Assembly: GCA_965223985.1 (NCBI GenBank)
Contig: OZ245030.1
Span: 3,348,001 to 3,412,000 of the forward strand
Direction of reading: 5' to 3'
From: JAPPKS01 sp963667895
GTDB taxonomy: Bacteria > Poribacteria > WGA-4E > PCPOR2b
DNA length: 64,000 nucleotides
The notes below the pieces were generated by a model. It did not search any database. It was not told the origin of the DNA and worked only from the letters and a program-made list of their open reading frames with translations. Below are positions 63,921 to 64,000 of this stretch, piece after piece; the first letter of the stretch is position 1, and every line of letters starts with the position of its first letter. The position numbers and the translations under genes are program-made.

Positions 63921-64000
63921 ATGCTAGGTGCGATTATAGGTGACATTATCGGCTCCATCTACGAGTGGGAACGTATTAAGACCAAGGATTTTAGCCTCTT
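63921..64000 (+). CDS. ADP-ribosylglycohydrolase (DraG-like), 3' end outside window
   Basis: The ATG at 63921 has a strong TGGAGGAA site and opens MLGAIIGDIIGSIYEWERIK, the standard N-terminus of DraG-like ADP-ribosylglycohydrolases, which remove ADP-ribose from arginine or from other substrates. Only 26 codons are visible, so catalytic residues further on cannot be checked. Confidence 0.7.
   Translation, partial: MLGAIIGDIIGSIYEWERIKTKDFSL

Overview
The window is a bacterial chromosome fragment with moderate GC, dense coding on both strands and both ends cut inside genes: htpX at the left edge and an ADP-ribosylglycohydrolase at the right edge. The best guess at the organism is a member of Candidatus Poribacteria or a close PVC-like relative, often sponge-associated or marine. 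This rests on a C-terminal FPNPFNPETWIPYQL-type tail on a WD40 protein, a second FlgD-like tail on a glycoside-hydrolase-like protein, a TPR plus FG-GAP/ASPIC pair, a DUF6785/6784 membrane protein and several broken copies of a short-repeat beta protein coupled to a tyrosine recombinase. No rRNA, convincing tRNA or CRISPR array was seen, so the assignment is inference.

Layout. 1-8.6 kb: htpX, a DUF255 thioredoxin-like protein, truA, an aldo/keto-reductase-like barrel behind a near-perfect sigma-54 promoter, a discoidin-like lipoprotein and a WD40 protein with very similar DNA repeats. 8.8-10.4 kb: decayed mobile-type material (repeat protein, tyrosine recombinase, minus-strand fragment). 10.5-18.1 kb: FAD oxidoreductase, an unusual nucleotidyltransferase/beta-helix/DUF89 fusion, GTP-type PEP carboxykinase, SDR and an FGE-like protein. 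18.2-20.4 kb: a two-gene HEPN plus P-loop ATPase module. 20.4-31.3 kb: TPR, FG-GAP/ASPIC, nucleoside hydrolase, DUF6785 membrane protein, aldo/keto reductase, glutaredoxin-like protein and a sulfite/nitrite reductase carrying a TusA domain.

31.3-39.8 kb is a sparse accessory region: a DUF805 membrane protein, a hairpin repeat, an IS5-family element with a frameshifted transposase, a Cas4-like/DUF2779 protein, and an AbiU2-like HEPN gene overlapping a PIN-domain gene and followed by a zinc-finger-less YgiT-like gene. Partial duplicates of the HEPN gene and of a small membrane-protein gene flank this module. 39.8-50 kb returns to household content: DUF309, an unknown 638-residue protein, NIL plus JAMM proteins, DsbA plus VKOR (a periplasmic disulfide-forming pair), a gmk-yicC-ferredoxin minus-strand group, an aminotransferase and two secreted proteins. 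50-61 kb: an O-antigen-ligase-like protein, an AT-rich PIN-like orphan, a secreted GH67-like protein, a ClpX-like ATPase without zinc finger, and a histidine kinase/NtrC-type regulator pair whose regulator has lost the GAFTGA loop. 61-64 kb is again decayed: a second repeat-protein/recombinase cassette, a long inverted repeat, a truncated folate cyclo-ligase chimera, a third recombinase fragment, and the start of a DraG-like gene.

The strongest candidates for something undescribed are the HEPN/ATPase pair, the HEPN/PIN/YgiT-like triplet with its duplicated edges, and the repeat-protein/tyrosine-recombinase cassette with an identical 8-nt overlap in two copies. All family names come from reading motifs by eye, without database searches.
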